Below are positions 9,347 through 17,706 of a stretch of 64,000 nt of DNA, piece by piece; position 1 is the first letter of the stretch, and each line of letters opens with the position of its first letter. The position numbers were made by a program, and so were the translations under genes. A model generated the notes under the pieces. That model had not been told where the DNA came from. It saw nothing but the letters and a program-made list of their open reading frames with translations, and made no database searches. The DNA lies in NCBI RefSeq assembly GCF_008757455.1, contig NZ_VCMV01000079.1, positions 19,171-83,170 of the forward strand. Direction: 5' to 3'. The DNA comes from Microvirga brassicacearum. GTDB lineage: Bacteria > Pseudomonadota > Alphaproteobacteria > Rhizobiales > Beijerinckiaceae.

Positions 9347-10143
9347 AGGACTCGACCGACAACCTCATCGAAACACGGGCGCTTTCCGTCACCTTCGGCG
9401 AGGGCGCCTCCGCCAATCGCGTGGTCAACGAGGTCTCGTTTCACATCGTGCGCGGCGAGGCCTATGGCCTGATCGGCGAATCCGGGTGCGGAAAATCGAC
9501 CATCCTGCAAGCTCTCGTCGGCCTCAACACGGCCTATGACGGCGCGATCCTCTACGACGGCCAGGAGGTGCCGCATCGCCGCGAGAAGTCCTTCTTCCGC
9601 AAGGTTCAGATGGTTTTCCAGGACCCCTATGCGTCGCTGCATCCGCGCAAGATCGTTCACCAGGTACTCTTGGAGCCCTTGCGCATTCATGGCTTCGATC
9701 AGCACGAGGAGCGCATCTCCGCGGTCCTGGATGCGGTCGGGCTTGGTCGGGATTTCCGCTACCGTTATCCGCACGAGCTGTCCGGCGGTCAGCGGCAGCG
9801 TGTGGCCATTGCGCGCGCGCTGATCATCGAACCCGAGACCCTGTTGCTCGACGAGCCGACCTCCGCGCTCGATGTCTCGGTGCAGGCGGAAATTCTCAAT
9901 CTCCTGAAGAAGCTGCGGCGCGAACGCAAGCTCACTTATCTGATGGTCACGCATGATCTCGCGGTCGTGACGCACATCTGTGGACGCGTCGGCATGATGA
10001 ATCAGGGTGAGATCATCGAGGAGTTGAGTGCGGACGAAATACGCGACCTGCGCGCCGTCAAGGACTACACCCGCGTATTCCTTGCGGCGAGCATCGGGTC
10101 GCGGGCATCAAGATCCATTTCCCAAGAGGTTCTGCCATTATGA
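9343..10143 (+). CDS. Peptide ABC transporter ATP-binding protein (DppF-like)
   Basis: A 266-residue ATPase, the second of the pair. Walker A GESGCGKS, Q-loop QMVFQDPYASLHPRK (the DppF/OppF hallmark), signature LSGGQRQR, Walker B TLLLDEPTSALD and switch His in VTHDLAVV are all present. The C-terminus is shorter than typical DppF (about 320), lacking much of the oligopeptide/dipeptide C-terminal extension. ATGA overlaps on both sides couple it to the upstream ATPase and to the downstream beta-lactamase-like gene. Confidence 0.9.
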   Translation: MKDSTDNLIETRALSVTFGEGASANRVVNEVSFHIVRGEAYGLIGESGCGKSTILQALVGLNTAYDGAILYDGQEVPHRREKSFFRKVQMVFQDPYASLHPRKIVHQVLLEPLRIHGFDQHEERISAVLDAVGLGRDFRYRYPHELSGGQRQRVAIARALIIEPETLLLDEPTSALDVSVQAEILNLLKKLRRERKLTYLMVTHDLAVVTHICGRVGMMNQGEIIEELSADEIRDLRAVKDYTRVFLAASIGSRASRSISQEVLPL

Positions 10144-11159
10144 CGAAGTACGAAGTTCTGTCGCGTTCCGCGGAGCATTGGCCGGAGCCAGGCTGGGGCG
10201 GCGGCGATGAGACAAGGGCTGCACCGGAATCTCGGTTTCGTGCTGTCCGGGATCACATCGGCAAGCAGTCTACGGACGCGCTGATGGTCGTCCAAAACGG
10301 AAAGGTCGTCTTCGCCAGTGGCGATATGACCCGCAAGTTCCTGTGCCACTCGGTCCGGAAGAGCTTTCTCAGCGCCTTGATCGGACAGGAGGTGCAGCGC
10401 GGGACCATCGACTTGTCGCCGACGCTCGACGCGCTCGGGATCAATGATCGGGAAGGCCTCACCGTGAGGGAGAAATCGGCCACGATCTATGATCTGCTGA
10501 CGGCGCGGTCCGGGATCTATCATCCGGCCGCCTATGAGACCCCTTGGATGCAATCGATCAAGGAACCGCGACACTCCCATGCACCCGGCACCTTCTGGTG
10601 CTACAACAACTGGGACTTCAACGCGCTGGGCACGATCTACACGGCTCTCACCGGATTGAGCGTCCATGCGGCGTTCGAGCGGCACATCGCCCGGCCCATC
10701 GGAATGGATGATTTTCGCTTCGATGCGGAAGTCCAGGATGGGTGGTTCGCGGAGGACCCGCGCTCGATTCATCCCGCCTACGCCTTTCGCATGTCGACGC
10801 GCGACCTTGCACGATTTGGCCTTCTCTTCCTGCGCGAAGGCAGCTGGGATGGCCAGCAGGTCATTTCGCGCTCCTGGGCGCGCGCGAGCGTGTTGCCGCA
10901 CTCGGAGGCGGGGGATCGGGGAGGCTATGGTTACATGTGGTGGGTGGCTCGCCAGGGCGTCGCCTTCCCCGGCACGATCCTGCCCGAAGGAAGCTTCTGC
11001 GCCATCGGCGCAGGTGGTCATTACTGCCTGGTAGTGCCCGCACTCGACCTCGTCATCGTGCACCGCGTCGACACGGATATTCCGACCAGACAGGTCGATC
11101 GATTCCAGTTCGGTTCGCTGATCGAATGCGTCTTGGACGCCTGCGGCAATCCCTCCTGA
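10140..11159 (+). CDS. Class C beta-lactamase-like serine hydrolase
   Basis: A 339-residue member of the beta-lactamase/penicillin-binding-protein fold (PF00144). The nucleophile motif SxxK is Ser71-Val-Arg-Lys74, and YxN is Tyr155-Asn-Asn157; the third HxG-like motif is near GAGGHY around residue 290. Family members include esterases, D-aminopeptidases and amidases as well as AmpC. No convincing signal peptide is seen, so it is probably cytoplasmic and not an antibiotic-resistance enzyme. Start and stop of neighbouring genes overlap (ATGA at 10140), so it is translated with the importer ATPases. Inference: it hydrolyses an intermediate of the imported compound, for example a D-amino-acid amide or ester. 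Confidence 0.8.
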   Translation: MTKYEVLSRSAEHWPEPGWGGGDETRAAPESRFRAVRDHIGKQSTDALMVVQNGKVVFASGDMTRKFLCHSVRKSFLSALIGQEVQRGTIDLSPTLDALGINDREGLTVREKSATIYDLLTARSGIYHPAAYETPWMQSIKEPRHSHAPGTFWCYNNWDFNALGTIYTALTGLSVHAAFERHIARPIGMDDFRFDAEVQDGWFAEDPRSIHPAYAFRMSTRDLARFGLLFLREGSWDGQQVISRSWARASVLPHSEAGDRGGYGYMWWVARQGVAFPGTILPEGSFCAIGAGGHYCLVVPALDLVIVHRVDTDIPTRQVDRFQFGSLIECVLDACGNPS

Positions 11160-11169
11160 TCTCTATCAC

Positions 11170-12576
11170 ATGGAAACAAAAATGCTGACTGTGATCGAAA
11201 GCATCGCGGAATGGAGCGCAACGCGCGACGATTTCAGCGACCTGGCGCGGGAGCGGGCGAGACACGCGATCATCGATACTATCGGTTGCATGATCGCCGG
11301 CCGCTGCGACTTCAGCACGCAAGCCGTGCGCGCAGCCTTTACGTCGAGCATCGGTAAGAGCGGTGCCGCATACGTCGCTGGCGGTGGGCGGGCAAACCCC
11401 GCCATCGCCGCACTCGTCGGAGCAACCGCCGCGCATGCGCTCGATTACGACGACAACTTCAAACCCGGCATGAGTCACGCATCGGCCGTTCTCGTCCCCG
11501 CACTTCTGGCAGTGGCTGAAGCAGAAAAAGCCAATGGGCGACGCCTCGTCGATTCCTATCTCGTCGGATTGCAGGCGCAGGCCTTCGCAGGCGCCGGCGT
11601 CTATCCGTCCCACTACACCGCCGGCTGGCACGCCACATCCACGATCGGATGCATCGGCACGGCCGCGGCGGTCGCTTGGTTGAAGGGGTTAGACGCCGAG
11701 GGGATTGCGCGCGCCCTCAGCATAGCGGTCAGCATGGCGGCCGGCACCAAGGGCCAATTCGGTACGCCGATCAAACCGCTCCACGCGGGATTTGCGGCGA
11801 GAAATGCCGTTGAGGCGGCCGAACTTGCCGCGGCAGGAATGACCGGCCGGCTGGATATCCTGGAAGGCGAGCAGGGCTTTCTCGAGCTGTTCGGCGGTTT
11901 TGACCCGAAGGGATGGGATACCAGCCGTATCCTGGCCACGAGCGCGCACGTCATCGAAACGGTGGGCGTCATGCCTAAGCGCCACCCCTGCTGTGGCTCC
12001 ACGCATCTGGTTGTCGACATGATCCTCGATCTCAAGGAGAAGGTCGGGTTTGGTCCTTCCGACGTGGCAAGTGTCGAAACGTTGGTCGGGATCGCCAATC
12101 AACGCAATCTCGCTTATCCTGAGCCCGACGATGAGATGGAGGCGCGGTTCTCCATGCAATATTGCGTGTCGCGCGCCATCGCCAAAGGGCGGTTGGACTT
12201 GTCTGATTTTACACTTGGGGCGGTGTCCGAGCATGGGCGCGACGACCTCCTTCGGCGGATCGCCATGCGGTCCTATTCTCAAGGAGAGGAGAGTGCAGAA
12301 GGCGATTCTCTTCCGCACCGGCTTGTCCTTCGCCTCACCGATGGCCGCGTGTTCGAATCCGAACGCAAGTACGCGAAGGGAACGATCTCCGATCCGTTCA
12401 CTGCGATGGATCGCACGGCAAAGTTTCACGATTGCTGCAGCGATCTCTCTCACATCCAGGCTGTCGAACTGCTCGGGCGGCTGGAGAATGTGGAGTGGGA
12501 AGGGGACATCAGCTTCATAGGCCAGGTTCTTCAGGCGGAAACGCGGACAGCCGGGCGCATGGCGGGAGCCGGATGA
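11170..12576 (+). CDS. MmgE/PrpD family protein
   Basis: A 468-residue protein of the MmgE/PrpD family (2-methylcitrate dehydratase fold). Recognisable features are the N-terminal helical domain with HAIIDTIGCMIAG, the AHALDYDD segment, GWHATSTIGCIGTAAA, and HPCCGSTH in the lid domain. Characterised relatives include 2-methylcitrate dehydratase, cis-aconitate decarboxylase and iminodisuccinate epimerase, so dehydration, decarboxylation or epimerisation of a carboxylic acid is possible. It ends the operon. In this setting, an epimerase-like role on an aminodicarboxylate derivative is plausible but not shown. Its last 46 bases overlap the convergent LysR gene. Confidence 0.82.
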   Translation: METKMLTVIESIAEWSATRDDFSDLARERARHAIIDTIGCMIAGRCDFSTQAVRAAFTSSIGKSGAAYVAGGGRANPAIAALVGATAAHALDYDDNFKPGMSHASAVLVPALLAVAEAEKANGRRLVDSYLVGLQAQAFAGAGVYPSHYTAGWHATSTIGCIGTAAAVAWLKGLDAEGIARALSIAVSMAAGTKGQFGTPIKPLHAGFAARNAVEAAELAAAGMTGRLDILEGEQGFLELFGGFDPKGWDTSRILATSAHVIETVGVMPKRHPCCGSTHLVVDMILDLKEKVGFGPSDVASVETLVGIANQRNLAYPEPDDEMEARFSMQYCVSRAIAKGRLDLSDFTLGAVSEHGRDDLLRRIAMRSYSQGEESAEGDSLPHRLVLRLTDGRVFESERKYAKGTISDPFTAMDRTAKFHDCCSDLSHIQAVELLGRLENVEWEGDISFIGQVLQAETRTAGRMAGAG

Positions 12577-13478
12577 CGGCTGCTGCTCTCGACAGCCCGC
12601 TGCCAGAACTGTTCCGCCCTCGGGCCCTTGAGTTTCTGTGCCCGGTAGACGCGGATTTCGACGACGAGGTCGAGGCTTGGATCACCGGCACGCAGGAGCG
12701 CTCCGGATGCGAGTTCGGCCACGATGAGACTCTCCGGAATCCACGCGACACCGCGCCCCGATAAGGTCATCGCCTTCAGCGCCATCGACATGCCGTTCTC
12801 GTAGACGGTCATCAGGGGAATTGGCCGTTTCGCGAAGGCGCCGGCGAGCAGGTGCGCGAAGAACGAGCAGTTGCCATAGCTCAAATAATGTGCCGGTTTT
12901 GACCCGAGCCCAACCGGGTGAAGCGGTGCGCCCGACGCGTCCGGTGCGCTGACGGGAATGACGCGTTCCCTGCCAACGTCGATGTACGAAAAACGACTCA
13001 GTTCGTTCATGAGCGACACGGATTCGTGCGCATAGGTGAGCAGGAATTCGCAATCTCCGTTCGTCAACGTGGAGATATTGCCGAGAAAAGACGGATAGGG
13101 ATCGCTGAAGCGCGTCAGAATTGGATCTCCGGCGCTTTCGAGCGACGCGATCCAGCTTGGGAAGAAGGTGAGAGAGAGCGTGTTGAGAGTAGCGAAGATC
13201 AGGACTTCCGATGTTTTGGCGTGCCGTTCCTGAATGGTGCTCCGCATCGCCTGGATCAGCGCCACGACCTCCTGGATGCGAGGGAGAACGTCCTGCCCCT
13301 CCGGTGTCAGGTGCACCGGATAGGTGGTTCTATCGACCAGTGGGACCCCAAGCCAGCCCTCGAGTTGCTTGATGCGGCGGCTGAGCGCCGATTGAGTCAC
13401 ATTCCGTTCGCTGGCCGTCCTGGAAAAATTGGACGAGCGCGACAGGCTGAGAAAATCCTCGAGCCATTTCAACTCCAT
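12531..13478 (-). CDS. LysR-family transcriptional regulator
   Basis: A 315-residue LysR protein. The N-terminal winged helix-turn-helix (residues 1-60: ELKWLEDFLSLSRSSNFSRT, then QSALSRRIKQLE) is canonical, and a periplasmic-binding-like effector domain follows (about 90-300). It is read towards the peptidase/transport operon and overlaps its last gene tail to tail by 46 bases, an arrangement that can give transcriptional interference. The coinducer is unknown. Inference: it regulates the 548-12576 operon, but since it is at the 3' end and not divergent from the promoter this is weaker than for a classical LysR pair. Confidence 0.88.
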   Translation of the reverse strand: MELKWLEDFLSLSRSSNFSRTASERNVTQSALSRRIKQLEGWLGVPLVDRTTYPVHLTPEGQDVLPRIQEVVALIQAMRSTIQERHAKTSEVLIFATLNTLSLTFFPSWIASLESAGDPILTRFSDPYPSFLGNISTLTNGDCEFLLTYAHESVSLMNELSRFSYIDVGRERVIPVSAPDASGAPLHPVGLGSKPAHYLSYGNCSFFAHLLAGAFAKRPIPLMTVYENGMSMALKAMTLSGRGVAWIPESLIVAELASGALLRAGDPSLDLVVEIRVYRAQKLKGPRAEQFWQRAVESSSRHPAPAMRPAVRVSA

Positions 13479-13741
13479 GCAATCCCCCTTTATACATTAC
13501 AGCTTGCGACGGCCTTTGATTTTTGCGCCGGCAGGCTGATAAGAGGGGAACATGCCAGTGTCTTGCTTGCGTCGCAAATCCGTGAGGGGAAGGCCTTCAG
13601 CGACATTGTCCCGTGGGCGCCCAATCGCAGGAACTTGCACCACCTAATCTGGATGTGGCCGCCTTTGACAATTGCCTGACCACATGGTCACAGTTCGTCG
13701 CGACCTGGCTGTTTGAACGCCGATAAAACTGGAATGAAAAT

Positions 13742-14665
13742 ATGACGATTGGAGTGGCTGCAAGCGGCCCGAGCGCCGGCGCGGCGGTGCGCGACGCAGT
13801 GCTCGGGGCCGAATTGCTTGGTCGCGGCGCCATTGGCGGTTTCGCGGTCTTCGCGGTGCTCGATGAGCAAGGTCGTGTTGCCCATCGCACGACGCAACGG
13901 GGTGGCATCACGGCACTTGCGCTGCCGGACGCGTGGTTGGAAGCACGCTATGCTGCTGCAATCTCCAGCGGACCCGATCGACCGGAGCCGTTGGAGCAAT
14001 TTCTGCCCGGCATCAGCGGCGTCGGCCTCGTCACGGGGCATCGCTTGCCAAACCTGCCCGGCGACGATGGGATTGCGTTGAACCAAGCCGTGCTGGCCCG
14101 AATTGCCCAGGGCGACTCTCCTCAACAGGCTGTCGACGCAATTCTTGGCGCCAATCCGGAAGCCGATGTCGGCTTGATCGCGCTCGACGGCGATGGGCGG
14201 CTCGGTTGGGGGGACAGCGCGCGCGTGAAAGGGCGGACGGATGGTGGCGGCGGCCATCGCCAGGGCGGCGGAGCGCGCATCGCGCTATTGCACAACTCGA
14301 TTCATTCTCAGGATTGCCTAGCCGAAAGCCTGGTCGATCTGGCGTGGACGCAGCTGACCGGAGAGCTCACCGCCACGCGTTTTGCGTATGCGCGCGGCTC
14401 CATTCCCATCCGCGCGTCCGACCGCGATCGCGTTCACATCACGGGTGATGGAACAATCATCGCGATCGACAGCGCCAATCCCTTGCTGCCGGCGGCGAAT
14501 CGACCCCGCGCAACGGCCATCTATCTCGGCAGCGAGATCTGGCAAGACGGTCGCCGGCTTGGTCACGCGGTCACTGAACTCATCGCTGAAGTGGCGCAAG
14601 GAAGGGTTTGCAAGCCGAACGCGGCTTCTTCGGTGGCGGTCGTCATGAAAACTCTTTCGCACTAG
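13742..14665 (+). CDS. Conserved protein of unknown function (Ntn-hydrolase-like features)
   Basis: A 307-residue protein that begins MTIGVAASGP and contains GRGAIGGF, QRGG, LVTGHRLPN and NPEADVGLIALD. I recognise the pattern as a conserved proteobacterial family, possibly the one catalogued as DUF6963, but not its function. The GVAASGP start, the Gly-rich beta-strand pattern and the GLIALDGDGRLGWGDS segment resemble Ntn-fold hydrolases such as the DUF1028 family, which is an inference only. No signal peptide or membrane segment. It follows the LysR gene divergently; 13479-13741 between them is the presumed promoter region. Only a weak ribosome site precedes the ATG. Confidence 0.6.
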   Translation: MTIGVAASGPSAGAAVRDAVLGAELLGRGAIGGFAVFAVLDEQGRVAHRTTQRGGITALALPDAWLEARYAAAISSGPDRPEPLEQFLPGISGVGLVTGHRLPNLPGDDGIALNQAVLARIAQGDSPQQAVDAILGANPEADVGLIALDGDGRLGWGDSARVKGRTDGGGGHRQGGGARIALLHNSIHSQDCLAESLVDLAWTQLTGELTATRFAYARGSIPIRASDRDRVHITGDGTIIAIDSANPLLPAANRPRATAIYLGSEIWQDGRRLGHAVTELIAEVAQGRVCKPNAASSVAVVMKTLSH

Positions 14666-15188
14666 CACACGCGTTATGCCGAAATGGCGACTAACGCGCA
14701 GCGCCATCGCCTCATCGGAAAGCGACCGCCGCATCGCCGGATCTCGCGACGCTCGGAATTGGATAATCCATGCAACTTCTTGAACAGTAGCGAAAACTGC
14801 GCTATTAATGCGAATGACTTGCAATAGCAAAAATGCTCCAGGTTATGCGCAGCTGGTTTCGTGAGATGCCGAGCCGACGCAGCCTTCTCTGGGGCGGCTG
14901 AGGGCGCAAGCGGGTCGCTTCTCGGCAGCAAGCCGTCAGACCAAGACGTTGCCCACGGCTTGCCTGGAGCGACCGCCGACCCGAGCGCAGCATAGCACGG
15001 AGGCAAGATGATCACCGCCGCGAGGCCGAACGGGTGCGCAACGGCTTCGCCCCTTCGGTGCTTCTGACCGAGTGGGAGGCAGACACCGTCTCAACCCTGC
15101 TGGGGGCAGGAAGATCGTGTCGCAGGCCTCGCGCTGATGTACGCACCGCCATTCTGGCAAACGCCCAACGGTCGAGGGGATCGGTTCG
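14666..15188. other. Gene-free stretch upstream of fur
   Basis: About 520 bases between the conserved protein and the Fur-family gene. Open frames here on both strands lack ribosome sites and protein-like composition. The only signal I can point to is a Fur-box-like AT-rich segment (14806-14828, listed separately). The rest is high-GC sequence without recognised elements. Confidence 0.4.
14806..14828. promoter_or_regulatory. Fur-box-like sequence
   Basis: The segment contains GCGAATGACTTGCAATAGC, which resembles iron-responsive Fur boxes of the GCGAATGATTCGCAATAGC type and alphaproteobacterial Mur boxes (TGC...TTGCA). It is the most AT-rich part of the 14.7-15.2 kb gap. The next gene downstream is a Fur-family regulator at 15189, about 360 bases away. 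The match is by eye, and the distance makes the target gene uncertain. Confidence 0.3.
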
Positions 15189-15725
15189 ATGGCAGTTCGC
15201 GAGACCGACCATTCGGGCAACCGAATTTCCGGGGAAGAGACGAGGACCGCGCGGAGGAGGGCTGTCGGTGCCGGAAGTCCCCTGGGATTGCGGGCAAACC
15301 GCATCGAGGCGGAATGTCGGGCGAAGGGCTTGAGGCTGACCGGCCAGCGTCGCTTGATCGCGCAGGTTCTCTCGGAAGCCCTGGACCATCCCGACGCGTT
15401 CGACCTCCACCGCCGTGTCGCCATGCTGGCCCCGCATGTCTCTCTCGCGACCGTCTACCGGACCATGAAGCGATTCGAGCGGGAGGGCATCGTCAAGCGG
15501 CTCGAATTTCGCGGCGGCCATGCGCGCTATGAGACAGCCGCGAAGCGGCACCACGACCACCTCATCGATTTGGAGACCGGGCAGGTGGTCGAGTTTCGGA
15601 ATGCCGAGATCGAGCGCCTCCAGGAAGCGGTCGCGCGCGAGCTCGGATACCGCCTCGTCGGTCATCGCCTGGAACTCTATGGTGTGCCGGTGCCGGCGAA
15701 AGAGCGATCGGAAGAGGATCTGTGA
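15189..15725 (+). CDS. fur: Fur-family metalloregulator (Fur/Mur type)
   Basis: A 178-residue Fur-family repressor. An Arg-rich N-terminal extension of about 40 residues precedes the winged helix (LRLTGQRRLIAQVL, then VSLATVYRTMKRFE), followed by the dimerisation domain with HHDHLIDLETGQVVEF and HRLELYGVP. This last pair is typical of rhizobial Fur/Mur proteins that sense Fe or Mn; the C-terminal CxxC pairs of Zur/PerR types are absent. The ATG is preceded by GAGGGG. A later start just before the recognition domain is possible because the extension is longer than usual. The methyltransferase gene follows after 78 bases on the same strand. Confidence 0.8.
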   Translation: MAVRETDHSGNRISGEETRTARRRAVGAGSPLGLRANRIEAECRAKGLRLTGQRRLIAQVLSEALDHPDAFDLHRRVAMLAPHVSLATVYRTMKRFEREGIVKRLEFRGGHARYETAAKRHHDHLIDLETGQVVEFRNAEIERLQEAVARELGYRLVGHRLELYGVPVPAKERSEEDL

Positions 15726-15803
15726 GCGCGGATGCCCGTGGGCTCGCCGAACTCGCTCTGGCGGGCCCGCGATGCTCGTACCTGATGAGGCAGGCTGACA
15801 ACG

Positions 15804-16424
15804 ATGTCCGATTCACGACAAGCCCACTGGGAAAATATCTTCGCGACAAAGCCCGACGAGGCCGTGAGCTGGTTCGAGCCAGTCCCGGAGACCTCCTTGC
15901 GCCTGATCCGTTCCTGCGAACTATCTTCGAGCGCCAGCATCATCGATGTCGGGGCGGGAACGTCGCGCTTGCCGGACGCGCTGCTTGCGGAGGGTTTCTC
16001 GAACATCACGGTGCTCGACATCTCAGCGGCGGCCTTGGCCCGGACCAAGGATCGCCTCGGCCATAGGGCGGACGTGCTCCGGTTCGTGGTTGCCGATATC
16101 ACGAAGTGGCAGCCCAAGCTTGCCGTGGATCTCTGGCATGACCGAGCCATGCTGCACTTTCTGACGGAAGAGGCAGAGCGGATGACCTACGCGAACGCCG
16201 TTCGACACGCCGTTAAGCCGGGTGGTTTCGTGGTGATCTCAGGCTTTGCCCCGAGCGGTCCCGAGCGCTGCAGCGGACTGCCGGTTCTCAGGGCCAGTCA
16301 GAATTCGATTGCCGGATTGCTGGGGCCTGACTTCGACCTCATCGAGGCGTTCGAAGAGGAACACCGGACCCCGCAGGGCGGCAGGCAGTTGTTCGTGTTC
16401 ACACGATTTCAGCGCCGGGGGTAA
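15804..16424 (+). CDS. Class I SAM-dependent methyltransferase
   Basis: A 206-residue Rossmann-fold methyltransferase. Motif I is IIDVGAGTSRLPD near residues 46-58, the acidic end of motif II is VLDISAAAL, and motif III reads FVVADITKW. It begins SDSRQAHWENIFATK, the usual start of a widespread small-methyltransferase family (thiopurine/tellurite-type relatives). The substrate cannot be assigned. It lies downstream of fur on the same strand; shared transcription is possible. Confidence 0.75.
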   Translation: MSDSRQAHWENIFATKPDEAVSWFEPVPETSLRLIRSCELSSSASIIDVGAGTSRLPDALLAEGFSNITVLDISAAALARTKDRLGHRADVLRFVVADITKWQPKLAVDLWHDRAMLHFLTEEAERMTYANAVRHAVKPGGFVVISGFAPSGPERCSGLPVLRASQNSIAGLLGPDFDLIEAFEEEHRTPQGGRQLFVFTRFQRRG

Positions 16425-16511
16425 CAGTGTCGGGTGGGTCCGACGGTGCCCGCGCCCTGGCGACCTGATCCGCAGAGAGATATCACGTTGCAATCTCATC
16501 CAGACAGCCGA

Positions 16512-16539
16512 AAAGAGCCCGGGAACCCCCGGACTCTTT
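16512..16539 (-). terminator. Hairpin terminator of the outer-membrane protein gene
   Basis: The arms AAAGAGcCCGG and CCGGaCTCTTT form a stable stem around a short loop, 21 bases beyond the stop of the minus-strand beta-barrel gene (16560). Its position also suits termination of the convergent methyltransferase gene ending at 16424, so it may work in both directions. Confidence 0.65.
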
Positions 16540-16559
16540 GTCGTTTCGGCAAGATTGCC

Positions 16560-17363
16560 TCAGTAGGTGCCGAACTTGAAGTTCAGCTTGGCGCGCGCAA
16601 CGAAGAACTCGTTGTCATTGTTGTTGGCGACGGGGACAAACACGTTGACGGGACCGGCGCCCGGTGCCGGAACGTAGCTGCCGATGAAGCCGCCATTGTT
16701 GTCGTCATCGCGTTCGAGGCTGACCCACAAACCTTCGAGGCCGATCGTGGCTGCCGACCCGAGGAAGTTCGACGGAAGGGCCCACTCGATGCCGCCACCT
16801 GCTGTCCAGCCGGTGTTGTTGTCCGAGTAGGCGAAACCGCCGGTCGCGTAGATGAGGAACCGATCGAAGGCGACACCGGCGCGAGCACGGGCTGTGCCGA
16901 ACCACTCCATATCGTCTTCGCTCAGCGCCGCCGGGATGAAGCTCGGCGGGAAGCCGGCCGGCACGACGAACACGTTGTTCTCGACGTTGAAGTCGGCCCA
17001 TTGGATGTCCGCCTCGACGCCAACCACGAACGAGCCGATCTGATAGTTGTACCCGATCTGGGCACCGCCGACGAAGCCGTCGTCGTTCCCGCCACCGCCG
17101 CCGCCGCCGAGAACACCCGAGACGCCGGCGAAGGGCGGCGCGAAGGTTCCGGGTGGCACGAAGATGCCGGTGGTGTTGTTGTCGTCGAGCCAGCCATAGC
17201 CAGCATTCACGCCGACATAGAATCCGGTCCAGGTGAAGACCGGAACCGGCGCAATCATTGGAGGTGGCGCCTCCCGGGCCGGAAGGTCTGCCGCGGTTGC
17301 GGCAGAGGCAACAAACGCCAGCGCCGCGGTGCTGGCAAGCAGACTAAGAACACATTTTTTCAT
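16560..17363 (-). CDS. Outer-membrane beta-barrel protein (Omp25/Omp31-like)
   Basis: A 267-residue outer-membrane protein. A clear signal peptide (MKKCVLSLLASTAALAFVAS, cleavage near ATAA/DLP) is followed by a Pro-rich linker and the start of a small barrel with WTGFYVGVNAGYGW, the hallmark of the rhizobial Omp25/Omp31/RopB family. Alternating strands and a final KLNFKFGTY ending in an aromatic residue agree with Bam-inserted barrels. A Gly-rich loop (seven consecutive Gly, about residue 88) and Asn/Asp-rich extracellular loops are notable. RBS AAGGA lies nine bases upstream of the ATG. Single-gene unit with its own terminator at 16512-16539. Confidence 0.9.
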   Translation of the reverse strand: MKKCVLSLLASTAALAFVASAATAADLPAREAPPPMIAPVPVFTWTGFYVGVNAGYGWLDDNNTTGIFVPPGTFAPPFAGVSGVLGGGGGGGNDDGFVGGAQIGYNYQIGSFVVGVEADIQWADFNVENNVFVVPAGFPPSFIPAALSEDDMEWFGTARARAGVAFDRFLIYATGGFAYSDNNTGWTAGGGIEWALPSNFLGSAATIGLEGLWVSLERDDDNNGGFIGSYVPAPGAGPVNVFVPVANNNDNEFFVARAKLNFKFGTY

Positions 17364-17602
17364 TAGTCATCATCCTTTGTGCGATGTCGACAAAGCAAAC
17401 CTAACGTCACCTTGCACAACGATCTATGTCTTTGCTGCAACACCGGGGAGTTTATTTGTAGGGACGCATTAGTTGCCCGGTTGATGCTATGAGAATACAT
17501 TGACATGATAGGACGAGAGCGTGCCCCTCGTTGACGACGACCTTCAGACATGTCTAACTTAGGTTGTTTTCGGAGCGGCATCCGAAGGCGAGGAGAGACT
17601 TC
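17364..17602. other. Promoter region upstream of the outer-membrane protein gene; possible small-RNA region
   Basis: AT-richer than its surroundings, as expected for the strong promoter of the minus-strand outer-membrane gene. No protein-like frame is supported. On the plus strand the region ends in an intrinsic terminator (17603-17631) that serves no visible gene, so a short plus-strand transcript, with a TTGACA-like hexamer near 17498, is possible. Confidence 0.3.
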
Positions 17603-17631
17603 ATCCTGCCCTTCCGGGGCAGGATTTTTTT
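17603..17631 (+). terminator. Rho-independent terminator with no upstream gene
   Basis: Stem arms ATCCTGCCC and GGGGCAGGAT close on a four-base loop and run straight into seven T residues: a textbook plus-strand intrinsic terminator. No plus-strand coding region lies within the preceding kilobase (the next gene upstream reads the other way). It may end a small RNA or act as an attenuator ahead of the gene at 17707. Confidence 0.7.
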
Positions 17632-17706
17632 GACTCTTAACCAGCCGCTCTGAGACAAGATTGTCCTGTGATGCGGCACCTGCACATCGGACAAGAGGAT
17701 CATCCA

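Noticed and set aside
10140..11159. Interpretation as an AmpC antibiotic-resistance gene
   Set aside because: No signal peptide, and it is translationally coupled to peptide-transport ATPases; catabolic hydrolase is more likely.
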